Shown here in pieces: positions 62,858 through 64,000 of a DNA stretch of 64,000 nt. Numbering within the stretch: the stretch's first letter is position 1; each line of letters begins with the position of its first letter. The notes beneath the pieces are model-generated. The model was not told the origin of the DNA and did no database searches. It worked only from the letters and a program-made list of their open reading frames with translations. The translations under genes were made by a program, and so were the position numbers. The stretch is from Ancylobacter sp. Lp-2 (GTDB lineage Bacteria; Pseudomonadota; Alphaproteobacteria; Rhizobiales; Xanthobacteraceae). Where the stretch lies: positions 248,001 to 312,000 of the forward strand of contig NZ_JAJALI010000005.1 in the NCBI RefSeq assembly GCF_020523795.1, given 5' to 3'.

Positions 62858-64000
62858 CTAACCCCGCGCGGCCGCCTTCAGCCGGTACAGCGCGTCGAGC
62901 GCCTCGCGCGGCGTCATCTCGTCCGGATCGATGCCGGCCAGCGCCGTCTTCACCGCCTCCGCCACCGGGTCCGCCTTCGCCGCCGGGGCGGCGGGCGCAG
63001 GCGCCCGGTTGATCGCGGCGAACAGCGGCAAATCGTCGAGGATGCGCTGCGCCGGCGCGGCACGGTCGGCATTCTCCAGCTCGGTCAGCACCGCCTTGGC
63101 CCGCGCCACCACGCTCGCCGGCAGCCCGGCGAGCCGCGCCACCTGGATGCCATAGGAACGGTCCGCCGCCCCCGGCACCACCTCGTGCAGGAAGATCACC
63201 TCGCCCTCCCACTCCTTCACCTTCACCGTCGCGTTGACGAGGCGGGCGAGGCGCTGCGACAGCGCGGTCAGCTCGTGGAAATGGGTGGCGAACAGCCCCC
63301 GGCAGCGATTGGCCTCATGCAGGTGCTCGAGGCTCGCCCAGGCGATGGACAGGCCGTCGAAGGTGGCGGTGCCCCGCCCGATCTCGTCGAGGATGACGAG
63401 GGAGCGCTCGCTCGCCTGGTTGAGGATGGCGGCGGTCTCCACCATCTCGACCATGAAGGTCGAGCGGCCGCGCGCGAGGTCATCCGCCGCGCCGACGCGC
63501 GAGAACAGCCGGTCGACGGCGCCGATATGCGCCGCCCGCGCGGGCACGAAGCTGCCGGCCTGGGCGAGGATGGCGATCAGCGCGTTCTGCCGCAGGAAGG
63601 TGGACTTACCGGCCATGTTGGGGCCGGTCACCAGCCAGATGCGGCCGGAATGCGCCTCGCCCGGCGGCGACAATTCGCAATCATTGGCGACGAACGGCCC
63701 ACCGGAAGATGCGTGATCCCGCCGCAGCGCCTGCTCCACCACCGGATGGCGGGCGCCTTCCAGCCGGAAATCGAGCCCGCCATCCACCTCGGGCCGCACA
63801 TAGCTCTCCTCCACCGCGAGGCGCGCGAGGCCGGCGGTGACGTCGATCACGGCGAGCGCCCCGGCGGCGGCGCGGATCGCCTCGGCCTCTGCCATCACCG
63901 CGCTCGCCAGCCGCTCGAAGATCGCCTGTTCCAGCGCCAGCGCCCGCTCGCCGGCGCTGGCGATCTTCGCCTCCAGCTCGCCGAGCTCGGTGGAGGTGAA
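62858..64000 (-). CDS. mutS: DNA mismatch repair protein MutS, N-terminal part beyond the window
   Basis: The visible 380 C-terminal residues of MutS, the mismatch-recognising ATPase. They include the end of the lever/clamp helices ([21 protein letters not shown]), the core [16 protein letters not shown], Walker [15 protein letters not shown], the [34 protein letters not shown] motif, Walker [17 protein letters not shown] and the ATHFHEL switch. The Ala/Pro-rich linker and C-terminal tetramerisation helices ([15 protein letters not shown]) are intact. The reading frame is open to the window's right edge. Confidence 0.96.
   Translation of the reverse strand, partial: FTSTELGELEAKIASAGERALALEQAIFERLASAVMAEAEAIRAAAGALAVIDVTAGLARLAVEESYVRPEVDGGLDFRLEGARHPVVEQALRRDHASSGGPFVANDCELSPPGEAHSGRIWLVTGPNMAGKSTFLRQNALIAILAQAGSFVPARAAHIGAVDRLFSRVGAADDLARGRSTFMVEMVETAAILNQASERSLVILDEIGRGTATFDGLSIAWASLEHLHEANRCRGLFATHFHELTALSQRLARLVNATVKVKEWEGEVIFLHEVVPGAADRSYGIQVARLAGLPASVVARAKAVLTELENADRAAPAQRILDDLPLFAAINRAPAPAAPAAKADPVAEAVKTALAGIDPDEMTPREALDALYRLKAAARG

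Overview
The window is high-GC, densely coded DNA from an alphaproteobacterium. The gene content points to the Hyphomicrobiales (Rhizobiales), perhaps a Xanthobacteraceae-like organism; the family-level placement is inference. Supporting points are the order cysQ-DUF4170-DUF374-waaA-lpxK-DUF2093, small proteins typical of that order, paired glyQ/glyS, ppdK, and two copies of a ~105-bp RIME-like intergenic repeat. I see no rRNA, tRNA, CRISPR array, prophage or insertion sequence; the contents look chromosomal.

Layout. 1-3563 (minus): a NitT/TauT-type ABC importer (permease, binding protein, ATPase) followed by an enolase-superfamily enzyme that runs off the left edge. 3800-10470: surface-sugar nucleotides. 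A phosphomanno/phosphoglucomutase and rfbC-rfbD-rfbA (dTDP-L-rhamnose, without rfbB) are on plus; ugd and a UDP-glucuronate 4-epimerase are on minus, converging on a RIME-like repeat. 10789-13827: an ECF sigma factor with its anti-sigma factor behind a probable ECF-type, possibly leaderless promoter, then BI-1 and DUF2076 proteins. 13922-24784: an MsbA-like exporter, a P2-type ATPase with a tandem universal stress protein, an iron-permease-like protein, an EEP-family phosphodiesterase, a PLD-VTT fusion, and a lone CbiZ cobinamide-salvage enzyme.

24785-34339 is the most interesting block. A long minus-strand operon encodes a spermidine/putrescine-type ABC importer, a DeoR regulator, a proline-iminopeptidase-like hydrolase, an APH-fold kinase and a class-III PLP enzyme resembling the phospho-lyases ETNPPL/PHYKPL. 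A divergent SDR gene lies upstream. Together they read as a pathway that imports, hydrolyses, phosphorylates and then eliminates phosphate and ammonia from an amino-alcohol-type compound; the substrate is unknown.

34443-43678: a DUF2778 L,D-transpeptidase-like protein, an M20 amidohydrolase, a TauE-like permease, transaldolase, a CYTH-like protein coupled to a two-gene chromate transporter, an AIM24-like protein, DUF1275, and two small secreted proteins. 43805-49295: lipid A/KDO genes (waaA, lpxK) with their usual neighbours. 49445-54801: xseA, glyQ and glyS, with an antisense SnoaL-like gene between the last two. 54835-55976: tiny membrane proteins and DoxX. 56276-60181: ppdK, rpsU, a cold-shock gene and a small hypothetical. 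60182-64000: ribokinase flanked by two unusually long stretches with no recognisable gene, then the C-terminal part of mutS at the right edge.

Protein identities rest on motif and family recognition by eye; no database search was run.
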